Source: Candidatus Desulfofervidus auxilii (GTDB taxonomy: Bacteria; Desulfobacterota; Desulfofervidia; Desulfofervidales; Desulfofervidaceae). From it: a DNA stretch of 49,156 bases. The notes beneath the pieces were generated by a model, which was given only the letters and a program-made list of their open reading frames with translations, did no database searches and was not told the DNA's origin. The position numbers and the translations under genes are program-made. The stretch lies in the NCBI RefSeq assembly GCF_001577525.1, contig NZ_CP013015.1, forward strand, positions 1,391,935 to 1,441,090. The letters are read 5' to 3'. How positions within the stretch are numbered: position 1 is the first letter of the stretch; each line of letters opens with the position of its first letter. Of this stretch, positions 33,160 to 41,342 are shown one piece after another.

Positions 33160-33960
33160 TCGCAATATTTACAAAAAGCCAAACACAATTTCTGGATATA
33201 TTTCATAAAAAATTTTGCTGACATCATTGATTATTAAAATTTATACTCATTCTTGAATGGATAAACTTAATACTGAAATATTATGCCAAAAGGATGCGTT
33301 TTATGTAAAGGTTTTTTATATAAACTCTATTTGTTAAATAAGTTATGCTAATTCTTCAAAACCTCACGGAATTCTAAATGACCTTTGGCAACCTGCCTGC
33401 CCCTGCCCGCAGGCAGGCGGGGACAGGTAGGGAAGTTTGTTAATAAGGGATTTAGCAAGTTCCTGGGCTTCTGGGTCATGGCTTTTAAGGACCGTTAAAA
33501 GGAGTTTTTTAAGTTGGCCACGCCAGTTAAATGGAGGAATTAGACAATATTGTATATAGAGAAAATGGAAAAGGCCCGTCTAATCTAGGCTACCAAGCAG
33601 GACTTCGTCAAAGTAATTTTAACAGAGATCCAAATGATGGACATTAGAAAAAACCAAATCTTAAAATGACAAATGACAAAGCTCAAATGTCAAATCAAGC
33701 CCAAAATCCAAATGACAAAATTAGTAAATAGTGAGGGAGTAAGGAGTGAGACAAAAAACTTATTTGGCTATTTCATTCCCTCACTATTTCACTACTCACT
33801 GATTTAATGTTTTGGCATTAAGACATTTGGATTTCATTTGGCCTTTGGATTTTGAAATTTGGATTTTTTATTTTTGTTAAATTACTTATGGCCTGACTTT
33901 GACGTATCCCTAGCAGACAGGAATGATGACATAGATTCCATTTTATGCTAATTTTGGACT
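33160..33960. repeat. Repeat mosaic between the symporter and nrdR
   Basis: About 800 bp without a supported gene. It holds: a GC palindrome at 33392-33432; a decayed coding remnant (33430-33579, minus); a 46-bp module at 33593-33638, also at 49025-49070; 7-bp-period words of the type AAATGAC/AAAATCC at about 33664-33720; a 13-bp perfect inverted repeat (AAATAGTGAGGGA 33726-33738 with TCCCTCACTATTT 33777-33789); and repeat R1 at 33765-33909, shared with 487-588. Confidence 0.75.
33430..33579 (-). pseudogene. Remnant of an unknown coding sequence
   Basis: Fifty open codons on the minus strand read with protein-like composition, including PPFNWRGQLKKLL and LKSHDPEAQELAKSL. They have no start codon: a stop precedes the first codon and a GC palindrome replaces the continuation. 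It looks like a fragment left when the repeat block formed. The family is not recognised, and chance cannot be excluded. Confidence 0.25.
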
Positions 33961-34425
33961 ATGAAATGTCCTTTTTGTGGTTCGTTAGATAATCGGGTGG
34001 TTGATTCTCGTCTGAGCAAAGACAATACCGCCATTAGAAGACGGCGGGAGTGTTTGCATTGTGGGCGGCGTTTTACTACTTATGAATATGTGGAAGAAAT
34101 CCAATTGATGGTGATAAAAAAAGATGGTCGTAGAGAGCCATTTAATCGACAAAAGATATTAGAAGGAATCAAAAAAGCCTGTCAAAAAAGGCCCATCAGT
34201 ATTGAACAAATGGAAGAATTTGTTTCAGAATTAGAACATCAATATCAGGAAGCAGGTCTTAAGGAAATACCTACCTCAGATATTGGCGAAAAGGTAATGG
34301 CCAAGTTGCACCAATGGGATAAGGTGGCTTATGTGCGTTTTGCCTCTGTCTATCGTGATTTTAAGGATATAAACGAATTTATGCGTGAACTGGAGGAAAT
34401 CCTTGCCCATAAAAAGGAAAGATAA
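33961..34425 (+). CDS. nrdR: Transcriptional repressor NrdR
   Basis: A 154-residue regulator of ribonucleotide reductase genes. The N-terminal zinc ribbon uses [15 protein letters not shown] and [15 protein letters not shown] (Cys3, Cys6, Cys31, Cys34). The ATP-cone domain follows ([20 protein letters not shown] through [13 protein letters not shown]). Length and order are standard. It overlaps ribD, which is a common pairing in bacteria. No NrdR-box target genes lie in the window. Confidence 0.96.
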   Translation: MKCPFCGSLDNRVVDSRLSKDNTAIRRRRECLHCGRRFTTYEYVEEIQLMVIKKDGRREPFNRQKILEGIKKACQKRPISIEQMEEFVSELEHQYQEAGLKEIPTSDIGEKVMAKLHQWDKVAYVRFASVYRDFKDINEFMRELEEILAHKKER

Positions 34426-35500
34426 GGTATTTTATATGCGGCGTGCCTTAAAATTGGCAAGGAGGGCATTGGGACGGACTTCTCCCAATCCTTTAGTGGG
34501 AGCAGTTATTGTTAAGAATAATCAGATTATAGGAGAGGGTTATCATCATAAAGCCGGCCTTCCTCATGCCGAAGTAGAGGCTATTAAGGCAGCCGGAACA
34601 AAAGCAAGAGGAGCAGATTTGTATGTGACTTTAGAGCCATGCAATCATTATGGCCGCACACCACCTTGCACAGAGGCCATTTTAAAGGCAGGGATTAGAA
34701 GGGTTTTTGTAGGGATGCGTGACCCCAATCCTTATGTAAAGGGTAGGGGAGTGGAATACCTTAGAAGTCAGGGTATAGAAGTAGAAACAGGTATTCTACA
34801 AAATGAATGCCGTGATTTAAATGAGGTTTATATTAAATATATTACTACTGGCTTGCCTTTTGTGAGTCTAAAACTAGCTGCCACTCTGGATGGAAAAATT
34901 ACTTTGGGCTCTACTGAAGATAAGTGGATTACCAATGAGAAATCACGCCGATTTGTGCACCACTTACGAGACATTCATGATGCCATTTTAGTGGGCATTA
35001 ATACTGTTATTAAAGATGATCCTTTTTTGACTACTCGTCTCCCAAGAAAAAAGGGTAAAGACCCTGTGCGGATTATTCTAGATACTCATTTACGTATTCC
35101 TTTAGAAGCAAAAGTGCTTCATTTAAACTCTTTATCTCCTACCATCATAGTGACTTCTCTTGCTGCTCCGTTTGAAAAAATAAGGGCATTACAGAAATTG
35201 GGGGCAGAAGTATTACAAATAAGTTCAGAAAATGACCGATTATCTTTGTTAGAATTACTGAAAATTTTGGGTAAGAAAAAAATTACCTCCTTGCTGGTAG
35301 AAGGTGGGGCCCAAGTAGCCACTAGTTTTTTCAATAAAGGATTAGTAAATAAAGTTTACTTCTTTTATGCCCCTAAGATAGCAGGAAAGGGTAACCTTTC
35401 CCTGGTAGGGGCGTTAAATAAAGGTATTTTTTTAAAAAATATCTCTTGGCGACGCTTTGATAACGACATTTTGGTCATTGGTTATCCTGAAAAAACCTAG
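34403..35500 (+). CDS. ribD: Riboflavin biosynthesis protein RibD (deaminase/reductase)
   Basis: Bifunctional enzyme for the second and third steps from GTP to riboflavin. The deaminase domain has the zinc ligands in HAEVEAI and [16 protein letters not shown]. The reductase domain begins near [22 protein letters not shown] and ends with [13 protein letters not shown]. Starts considered: GTG 34385, TTG 34403 and ATG 34436. TTG 34403 is taken because GGAGG (34392-34396) is well spaced before it, but ATG 34436 ([14 protein letters not shown]) also fits the family. It overlaps nrdR by about 20 bp. No ribBA, ribE or ribH is in the window. Confidence 0.93.
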   Translation: MPIKRKDKVFYMRRALKLARRALGRTSPNPLVGAVIVKNNQIIGEGYHHKAGLPHAEVEAIKAAGTKARGADLYVTLEPCNHYGRTPPCTEAILKAGIRRVFVGMRDPNPYVKGRGVEYLRSQGIEVETGILQNECRDLNEVYIKYITTGLPFVSLKLAATLDGKITLGSTEDKWITNEKSRRFVHHLRDIHDAILVGINTVIKDDPFLTTRLPRKKGKDPVRIILDTHLRIPLEAKVLHLNSLSPTIIVTSLAAPFEKIRALQKLGAEVLQISSENDRLSLLELLKILGKKKITSLLVEGGAQVATSFFNKGLVNKVYFFYAPKIAGKGNLSLVGALNKGIFLKNISWRRFDNDILVIGYPEKT

Positions 35501-35772
35501 TGCTTTTGGCAACATCGCTTGGGATTACTACAAGGATTAGTCTGACCACAACATTCCTCTTTCTTCTTTTCTGCCTTTTGTGGAGTAGACTTCCGTTTGT
35601 AATCAGTAGCATAAAAACCACTGCCTTTTAAAATAAAACCCAGCCCACCAGTAATAACCCGTTTCACTGGTCCACCACATTTAGGACAGGTGGTTAAAGG
35701 GGGGTCAGTAATTTTTTGTTCTTTTTCAAATAAATAAGCACAATTGTGACATTGATAGGTATAAGTGGGCAT
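35497..35772 (-). CDS. FmdB-type zinc ribbon protein with a Cys-rich tail
   Basis: A 91-residue protein starting PTYTYQCHNCAYLFEKEQ, with a second Cys pair in TCPKCGGPVKRVI. That is the FmdB putative regulatory zinc ribbon, here followed by the usual GGLGFILKGSGFYATDY segment. Unlike the simple family form, the last 20 residues hold five more Cys (CCGQTNPCSNPKRCC), possibly a further metal site. It is the last gene of the operon, 12 bp after the NifU-like gene, with AGGAGG before the ATG. It converges with ribD, overlapping by 4 bp. Confidence 0.85.
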   Translation of the reverse strand: MPTYTYQCHNCAYLFEKEQKITDPPLTTCPKCGGPVKRVITGGLGFILKGSGFYATDYKRKSTPQKAEKKKEECCGQTNPCSNPKRCCQKH

Positions 35773-35784
35773 CTTTTCTTCCTC

Positions 35785-36204
35785 CTAAAAATTCCTTATA
35801 GCCTCATTTAATGTTTTTACCGCTAGCTCGGCACAATGCCTTTCTGCCTCAGGCAACCCACCCAGTATATTAATAATGTCTTCAGGGCTTAAATTCAAGA
35901 CCTCTTCTAAAGATTTTCCTTTTGCCATGTCTGTGAGCGTTGCGTTACAAACAATGCTTCCAATGCAACCGTCAGTGAGGAATGAGATATCTTTAATGCG
36001 TTTATTTTCAATTTGTAAAAATATCTCTACTGTGTCTCCACACTTTCCCTTAACACAGGCATGAGCGTTATAAACAGGTAATTTGCCAAAATTTTTTGGA
36101 TTTTCCCAGCATGCCAAAACTTTATCAGAGTAAATTTTCCTGGCAGAATCTATTACCTTTCTCTGTAAATCAGCTACTAATTTATCAAAATAATCCTCAG
36201 TCAT
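35785..36204 (-). CDS. NifU/IscU-type iron-sulfur cluster scaffold
   Basis: A 139-residue protein of the NifU N-terminal/IscU family. The three cluster-binding cysteines are Cys55 in KGKCGD, Cys80 in DGCIGSIVCNAT and Cys124 in ERHCAELA, and the Asp after the first Cys is kept. About 30 N-terminal residues are extra compared with IscU. The start overlaps the end of the J-domain gene by 8 bp. This pairing recalls IscU with its J-protein HscB, here embedded among MinD-type ATPases. It probably builds clusters for the products of this operon. Confidence 0.88.
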   Translation of the reverse strand: MTEDYFDKLVADLQRKVIDSARKIYSDKVLACWENPKNFGKLPVYNAHACVKGKCGDTVEIFLQIENKRIKDISFLTDGCIGSIVCNATLTDMAKGKSLEEVLNLSPEDIINILGGLPEAERHCAELAVKTLNEAIRNF

Positions 36205-36526
36205 CTTCTACCTTATTGCTCCAGATAGGGTCTTGCCCAAATTTATCCAACCACCACCATTCTGTGCCAATCATATTTTTGCGGAAGGTCTCCAGATCAA
36301 ATTTATAACGATAATGACGGCAATAATTAACTATGATTTCATATGCCCTATTAATCTCAGCCATTTTTTGATGGGCATCTTTATCTGCACAACGGTCAGG
36401 ATGCCACTTGCGCACCATCTGCTGATAAGCCTGCTTTATTTCCCTTTGAGTGGCTAATAAAGGCAAACCTAATATTTCCCGTGCCCAAATCAAGTCTTCA
36501 TAGGAAAATGCCTTTTCAGTCTTCAT
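36197..36526 (-). CDS. J-domain (DnaJ-like) co-chaperone
   Basis: A small protein of 109 residues from the ATG at 36526. It has a J-domain at about 9-70 containing the essential HPD in KWHPDRC (residues 42-44), followed by a 35-residue Trp-rich tail (GTEWWWLDKFGQDP). A TTG at 36562 would extend the frame, but the ATG overlaps the stop of the preceding gene in the manner typical of this operon. J-proteins stimulate an Hsp70 partner. Next to an IscU-type scaffold it may play an HscB-like part, though HscB's own C-terminal domain is absent. Confidence 0.85.
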   Translation of the reverse strand: MKTEKAFSYEDLIWAREILGLPLLATQREIKQAYQQMVRKWHPDRCADKDAHQKMAEINRAYEIIVNYCRHYRYKFDLETFRKNMIGTEWWWLDKFGQDPIWSNKVEDD

Positions 36527-37382
36527 ATAAAAATTTATAAACCTTTTCCCACATCTGGGCAACTATTGGGGCTGTGAAGGTTTGATATTCTATGAGTGTT
36601 TTACCATTAACCAAGGCTTGGGTTACCTTGGGGTCAAAGGGAATTTTGCCCGTTAAAATAATATTATTTTTGGGACAAAATTCCTCTATTTTTTGGGTCA
36701 TTGGGAGATTTAAATCAAATTTATTGATACAAGCCAGACAGGGAATTCCAAAGTGTTTAAAAGCCAATTGCCAGACTCGTTCTAAATCATGCAGACCTGA
36801 AGGAGTGGGTTCCGTAACAATCATCACTACACTTGCTCCAGTTATAGTAGCAATCACCGGACAACCAATACCCGGCGGACCGTCTACTATAATCAAATCA
36901 TAACCTTTTTCTTGAGCTATAATTTTTGCCTGTTGACGCACTAAGGTAGCTAAAAGTCCTGAATTTTCTTGAGCAATATCCAACTGGGCATGAACCAGAG
37001 GGCCAAACCGGCTATCCGAGATAAACCACTTTCCACAGGTGCGTTGGGGAAAGACTATGGCCTCTTCAGGACAAAAATGGACACAGACACCACATCCCTC
37101 GCAGTCAATAGGGTCTATTTCAAATTCTTCACTAATGGCGTCAAAACGACAGAGTTCTCGGCACTCTCCGCATTGAATACATTTTTCTTTATCAATGATG
37201 GCGTAGTGACCGCCTTTAAAAGATTCTTCATGTTTTATCTTCGGAGCAAGAAGAAGGTGTAAATCAGGGGCATCTACATCTGTGTCTGCCAATACCTTAT
37301 CTTTGGCTAAGGCAGCAAAGGCCGCGGTAATAGTGGTCTTCCCTGTCCCACCCTTACCACTGATAATAACCAGTTCCTTCAT
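36516..37382 (-). CDS. MinD-like ATPase with inserted ferredoxin domain (second of pair)
   Basis: A 288-residue P-loop ATPase with a deviant Walker A GKGGTGKTT at residues 9-17. A double [4Fe-4S] ferredoxin insert has Cys68, 71, 74, 78 and Cys94, 97, 100, 104. A Walker B-like IIVDGPPGIGCPV and ATPase tail VTEPTPSGLHDLERV follow. This matches the COG1149 type (MinD superfamily with ferredoxin insert), of which two usually occur side by side, as here. In Desulfovibrio such a pair is part of the ORP complex. It probably couples ATP hydrolysis to cluster or electron transfer; the precise reaction is not known. Confidence 0.9.
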   Translation of the reverse strand: MKELVIISGKGGTGKTTITAAFAALAKDKVLADTDVDAPDLHLLLAPKIKHEESFKGGHYAIIDKEKCIQCGECRELCRFDAISEEFEIDPIDCEGCGVCVHFCPEEAIVFPQRTCGKWFISDSRFGPLVHAQLDIAQENSGLLATLVRQQAKIIAQEKGYDLIIVDGPPGIGCPVIATITGASVVMIVTEPTPSGLHDLERVWQLAFKHFGIPCLACINKFDLNLPMTQKIEEFCPKNNIILTGKIPFDPKVTQALVNGKTLIEYQTFTAPIVAQMWEKVYKFLYED

Positions 37383-37398
37383 AACTTATATTACCTCT

Positions 37399-37737
37399 TT
37401 AGTGCGTCCCATAAATGATTTGCGCTTTATCTCTAATATGTGTTTCTAAAATCTGTTTAATTTGAGGTAGAAAAGGACATGGATAGTATCTTCCTCCTGG
37501 GTGTTTACCTACTATGCAAGAAGATAAAACAATTACCTCCGCCCCCTTTTCTATCATTTTTTCAGCCCGGGGTAAGATTTGCTTTCCAGGACAACCACCG
37601 CAAGTCACATGACCTATTACTTCCACTGAACCCACACTTTCAAAACCCATTTTCCCCTCTTTTGCCATTTTAAAACAAGCAGTTCCAGGACACATGGCTT
37701 CTGTGTTTAAGCACCTAATAATTCCTGCCTTTTTCAT
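37399..37737 (-). CDS. CGGC-domain protein between the two ATPase genes
   Basis: From the ATG at 37737 the protein has 112 residues. It is a CGGC-domain protein: a cysteine-bearing start (GIIRCLNTEAMCPGTAC), the family motif HVTCGGCPGKQ and a later SSCIVGKH with PCPF. The family is thought to bind metal and is common in anaerobes; no activity is established. The chosen ATG overlaps the stop of the upstream ATPase gene as ATGA. A longer frame from 37797 is just read-through of that gene's end. A second CGGC protein is encoded at 41343. Confidence 0.85.
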   Translation of the reverse strand: MKKAGIIRCLNTEAMCPGTACFKMAKEGKMGFESVGSVEVIGHVTCGGCPGKQILPRAEKMIEKGAEVIVLSSCIVGKHPGGRYYPCPFLPQIKQILETHIRDKAQIIYGTH

Positions 37738-38576
37738 TTTTGGCCTCCCATTGTTTCCTTTATCTGATGCCACAAGGCTAAAAACCGGTCTTGCCATTTG
37801 GGCTGTTTTACTAATAATTCACCTTTGGCGTATGTCTGGGCAATGTCTTTGCTAAATGGTATAGTCATCAGAATGGGAATGTCTTCTTTGGCACAATAAT
37901 CAAACACTTTTTTATCACCTAAGTCAGCACGATTTACTACTATTGCTAAAGGAATCTTTAATATACGCACTACCCCTACGGCCAATTTTAAGTCAAATAG
38001 CCCAAAGGGAGTGGGTTCAGTGACCAGAAGGGCCACATCTGCCCCTTTTAAGGCGGCAATGACAGGACAGGAAGTGCCTGGAGGGGCATCTATGATGGCA
38101 ATTTTATGGGATTTGATTTCTTTTTTTACCCGTTCAATTAAAGGCACCGCCATGGCTTCACCAATCCGTAAGTGGCCATGGATAAACTCTACTTCCCCTG
38201 CCATTCCCTTTTCCAATTTGCCTATTTCTTTAGGGATTTCAGAAATGGCCTCTTTAGGACAGATTAACTTACACCCTCCACAACTGTGGCAGAGTTCAGG
38301 GAAGGTAAGGATGTTTTTGCCTAAGACCGCAATGGCGTTAAATTGGCAAAATTCGGCACACTCACGGCAAAAATCACACTTTTCCATATCAACTTTTGGG
38401 ACTGGCACAGAAACAGGTTCAGAATGCTCAATGTTTGGCCTTAAAAACAAGTGTCCATTTGGCTCTTCTACATCACAATCTAAATATTGAGCCTTTTCTG
38501 CCAAGACTGCAGCTAAATTGGCAGCAATGGTGGTTTTTCCTGTTCCTCCCTTACCACTGGCAATACAAATTATCAT
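37734..38576 (-). CDS. MinD-like ATPase with inserted ferredoxin domain (first of pair)
   Basis: A 280-residue protein of the same type as the product at 36516, with Walker A GKGGTGKTT at 8-16. The ferredoxin insert has Cys67, 70, 73, 77 and Cys96, 99, 102, 106, and IIDAPPGTSCPVIAA and VTEPTPFGLFDLK follow. The two paralogues are clearly different in sequence and most likely form a heterodimer. It ends ATGA-coupled to the CGGC gene. Its upstream neighbours are the zinc ribbon and NifX-type genes, all on the same strand with gaps under 20 bp. Confidence 0.9.
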   Translation of the reverse strand: MIICIASGKGGTGKTTIAANLAAVLAEKAQYLDCDVEEPNGHLFLRPNIEHSEPVSVPVPKVDMEKCDFCRECAEFCQFNAIAVLGKNILTFPELCHSCGGCKLICPKEAISEIPKEIGKLEKGMAGEVEFIHGHLRIGEAMAVPLIERVKKEIKSHKIAIIDAPPGTSCPVIAALKGADVALLVTEPTPFGLFDLKLAVGVVRILKIPLAIVVNRADLGDKKVFDYCAKEDIPILMTIPFSKDIAQTYAKGELLVKQPKWQDRFLALWHQIKETMGGQK

Positions 38577-38584
38577 TTATAAAA

Positions 38585-38800
38585 TTATTCCCTAACCATT
38601 TGTGTTCCACAATTAGGACACTTTACCTGCATGCAGGGCACACCTGGCTGATGAGGCACCCTGTTTCCGCAGTTAGGACAAATACAAAAACCACCTGGAC
38701 CAGCTCCACCACGACCGCCCCTGCCGCGTCCTTGGCCTCTGCCTTGTCCCCCCATACCACGACCTCCTCCACCTTGTCTACCACCTCTTCCATTAGGCAT
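38585..38800 (-). CDS. Glycine/arginine-rich zinc ribbon protein
   Basis: A 71-residue protein. Residues 4-36 are a Gly/Arg-rich low-complexity tail (GRGGRQGGGGRG and on). The rest is a zinc ribbon with two Cys pairs, ICPNCGNRVPHQPG and VKCPNCGTQ, plus Cys55. Proteins of this style regularly accompany NifX-type and MinD-ferredoxin genes in anaerobes. The role is unknown; a metal-binding adaptor is possible. Confidence 0.8.
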   Translation of the reverse strand: MPNGRGGRQGGGGRGMGGQGRGQGRGRGGRGGAGPGGFCICPNCGNRVPHQPGVPCMQVKCPNCGTQMVRE

Positions 38801-38817
38801 TTTTGCCTCCTTTTTTC

Positions 38818-39150
38818 TTAATGATCACAAATATTTTCACCAGTTTCTAACGTGCCAGCCAAATATTGTTGCACTACTTCTTCTACAGGTAGACTTGGCG
38901 CTCCAACAATTACCTCTATACCATATTGATGAAAAAATTGTTGAGCACGCATACCCATACCACCACAAATAATCACATCTACTTGCAACTCATGCATCCA
39001 GCCAGGTAGACTGCCTGGTTCGTGGGGAGGCGGGGTAAGATAATGAACACTAGTTATTTCTCCATTTATTACATCTATGACTGCAAACTCAGGTGCATGC
39101 CCAAAGTGAGGACTGAGTTGACCATCAGATACTGGTATGGCAATCCGCAT
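38818..39150 (-). CDS. NifX/NafY-type cofactor carrier (dinitrogenase FeMo-cofactor domain, ORP-like)
   Basis: A 110-residue single-domain protein of the dinitrogenase iron-molybdenum cofactor biosynthesis family. It starts MRIAIPVSDGQLSPHFGHAP with the conserved His pair. DVIICGGMGMRAQQFF and GIEVIVGA complete the ribonuclease H-like fold of NifX/NafY. In Desulfovibrio a protein of this family is the orange protein with a Mo-Cu sulfide cluster. No nitrogenase genes are nearby, so an ORP-like carrier is more likely than a nitrogenase role. Confidence 0.9.
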   Translation of the reverse strand: MRIAIPVSDGQLSPHFGHAPEFAVIDVINGEITSVHYLTPPPHEPGSLPGWMHELQVDVIICGGMGMRAQQFFHQYGIEVIVGAPSLPVEEVVQQYLAGTLETGENICDH

Positions 39151-39152
39151 GG

Positions 39153-40334
39153 TTATTTACCTCCTAATTCCCCTTTAATAAATTTTTCAACTAATTCTTC
39201 AGGTGTGGCATCTGGTATATCTAAAACTACACCTACCTTGTTTTTATAAAAAACATATTTGGCCTTTTCTTTCATCTCCTTGGCCATCACTAAATCCGCA
39301 CCTAAATCCACAAATACCTTAGGTCTTATAGGCCCTTGCTGTGAAGGACTAATCCGCTCCACCTTCTTTATCTGACTATCTTTGACATGCACCATGGCTA
39401 TTTGGTCACAGTTAGTAAGAAATGGTGCAGGTTTGCCATCTTTTAAAGGAATAGTTACTTTATAGCTATTTTTTGCCCTAATTTCATCTAAAGATACAGG
39501 TTTTATTTCCATTTCTTTTAAACGTTGAATTAATCTATCAGCAATTTCAAAAAGTGCCTTATTATAAGGATTATCTTCTCTTTCCATATATTTTATTAGT
39601 TTGCCTTCATCTCCTGCTTCTACCACTCCTAAATCAAAGGGCAATTTCCCCAAAAATTCAACATGAAAGGCCAAGGCTGTCCTTTCTCCCCCACCTGTTT
39701 TAAAAATATCCACTTCTTTTCCACAGTGAGGACAGATAAAACCACTCATATTCTCTATTATGCCGGCAATGTCCATATCTACTTCGTGGCAAAAGGTAAT
39801 AGACTTTCGGATATCAGCTAGGGCTACTTCTTGAGGAGTAGTGACAATGATGGCCTTGGCTTCAGGAATTAATTGGGCAATAGAAAGAGGCTCATCCCCT
39901 GTGCCTGGAGGAGAGTCAACTACCAGATAATCCAAGTCTCCCCACTGCACATCACCAATAAATTGTCTGATGGCCGCATGTTTTAAGGGACCACGCCAGA
40001 TTACTGCCTGGTCTTTATCCGCCATAAAACATTCCATAGATACTACTTCCAGATTAGGCATAATTTCCTTGGGCAAAACCTTTTGTTCAGGGGAGATATC
40101 TAAAATATCTGGGATATTTAAAAGGTGAGGGATGCTAGGGCCGTGTAAGTCTATGTCCAATAAGCCTACTTTATTTCCCTTTTTAGCCAGGGCAATAGCC
40201 AAACAGGCAGCAATAGTGCTCTTTCCTACCCCACCTTTTCCACTAAGGACCATCAACTTGTGCTTAATATGGGTAAGGACGGGTTTTAAAATTGCTTCTT
40301 CATCTATCCCGGGCATTTGTTTTTCTTGTTTCAT
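39153..40334 (-). CDS. Mrp/NBP35-type ATPase fused to a C-terminal NifX-like domain
   Basis: A 393-residue protein. Residues 30-270 are an Mrp/NBP35 P-loop ATPase with Walker A SGKGGVGKST (31-40), VVDSPPGTGDEPL and the cluster-binding pair Cys201/Cys204 in FICPHCGKEV. Residues about 285-393 form a second domain resembling NifX (VDLGADLVMAKEMKEK, with a regulatory-like start FLTNCDQIAMVHVKD). The same fusion is known next to ORP genes in Desulfovibrio. Mrp proteins carry Fe-S clusters. GGAG precedes the ATG. It is the second gene of the operon, 79 bp after the DUF89 gene. Confidence 0.9.
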   Translation of the reverse strand: MKQEKQMPGIDEEAILKPVLTHIKHKLMVLSGKGGVGKSTIAACLAIALAKKGNKVGLLDIDLHGPSIPHLLNIPDILDISPEQKVLPKEIMPNLEVVSMECFMADKDQAVIWRGPLKHAAIRQFIGDVQWGDLDYLVVDSPPGTGDEPLSIAQLIPEAKAIIVTTPQEVALADIRKSITFCHEVDMDIAGIIENMSGFICPHCGKEVDIFKTGGGERTALAFHVEFLGKLPFDLGVVEAGDEGKLIKYMEREDNPYNKALFEIADRLIQRLKEMEIKPVSLDEIRAKNSYKVTIPLKDGKPAPFLTNCDQIAMVHVKDSQIKKVERISPSQQGPIRPKVFVDLGADLVMAKEMKEKAKYVFYKNKVGVVLDIPDATPEELVEKFIKGELGGK

Positions 40335-40413
40335 TTTCTGCTCCTAGATCTTCAATGGTTAAATATATAAACATTTTTATTTAATTTAGCAATACTATAT
40401 TTCACATTTATTT

Positions 40414-41268
40414 TCAATAGATATTCAAATGAATAACCAGGTCCCCCACATTTCTCTTTATATCCTTAGCAATTACCGGACACTTGATTTTTAATAAAAA
40501 TACAATGGGTTTTTTAACATCATTTAAGGTTTCATAATTTCCTTGGCCTTTGGCTATGACTAAATCAGCTTTTTCATAAATATTAATAAATGTTTTACTG
40601 CAAGCAGATAGCACAGTCCCTGGGAAGTCTGTTCCATTATCTATTACTTTTACTATCTTTGTTAAATTAACTATTTCTGCATCTTCTAAAGTGGCATCAT
40701 TAATAATAGGTTTTTTCTTCACCACATAGGTGATTTTTTGGGGTCCTATTTCTTGAACCAACAATTTATCAAATACTACTTCTCCTGCATTATCTCCTAA
40801 AAATAAGATATTTTGCGCTTGTGTGACTGCCTTTTTAAATTTTTCTAACGCTTGCTTATCCAAAGGGGCTTTAAGAGCTCCATTTATTTCTTTCTCTATA
40901 TCAATTTTCTCCCCGGGTCTGGCCCCAAAGTCTATCATATTGCCTGCTAAAGAAAGCCTAACCGTAGTGGTAAAAGGGTCATTTGCTGTTTTTACCTTTT
41001 TCTCTAGCATAGGATAAAGATTTATAGCCAATTGGTTAAATCGCTTTTTTAAGGGAAGATAAGGGTCAGGATTACCTGTTACTTCTTTAATAAGGGTGTG
41101 AATCTCTCGGCCAATGTGAGGAGGTGAGGTATTCCATGAAATCTTACTTAGCTTTTGCAAAATTACTCGGATTGCTTTTTCTTGGATAGATAGGTCTTGA
41201 GAGGCTAAACGCACAGCCTCTAATGCCTGTCGTAGGAAACAAGGGACACAGTCTAAATAAACGCGCAT
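40414..41268 (-). CDS. DUF89/ARMT1-like metal-dependent phosphatase
   Basis: The 284-residue protein starts MRVYLDCVPCFLRQALEA, the hallmark of the prokaryotic DUF89 subgroup with its Cys pair (Cys7, Cys10). Further motifs are LFLGDNAGEVVFDKL and VIAKGQGNYETL, which carry the metal-binding Asp and Asn. DUF89 enzymes act as damage-control phosphatases on sugar phosphates and related compounds. In this position, ahead of the Mrp and NifX-type genes, a specific role is not known. It follows a strong terminator, so it may be the first gene of the operon. Confidence 0.88.
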   Translation of the reverse strand: MRVYLDCVPCFLRQALEAVRLASQDLSIQEKAIRVILQKLSKISWNTSPPHIGREIHTLIKEVTGNPDPYLPLKKRFNQLAINLYPMLEKKVKTANDPFTTTVRLSLAGNMIDFGARPGEKIDIEKEINGALKAPLDKQALEKFKKAVTQAQNILFLGDNAGEVVFDKLLVQEIGPQKITYVVKKKPIINDATLEDAEIVNLTKIVKVIDNGTDFPGTVLSACSKTFINIYEKADLVIAKGQGNYETLNDVKKPIVFLLKIKCPVIAKDIKRNVGDLVIHLNIY

Positions 41269-41296
41269 ATTTTTCTCCTATATTTATTCAAAATAA

Positions 41297-41322
41297 AAAA
41301 GGCAGCTATATAGCTGCCTTTT
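41297..41322. terminator. Perfect 26-bp palindromic terminator
   Basis: AAAAGGCAGCTA-TA-TAGCTGCCTTTT is a perfect palindrome. On the minus strand it is followed by a T-rich tract (TTTTTTATTTT when joined with its flank). It lies 21 bp after the CGGC gene (ends 41343) and 29 bp before the DUF89 start, so it separates two minus-strand transcription units. Confidence 0.85.
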
Positions 41323-41342
41323 AAATACCGATGGAGATTTGC

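Noticed and set aside
40335-40413. Sigma-54 promoter before the Mrp-NifX gene, as known for ORP operons
   Set aside because: A TTGCT element is present on the minus strand but no GG-containing -24 element lies at the right distance.
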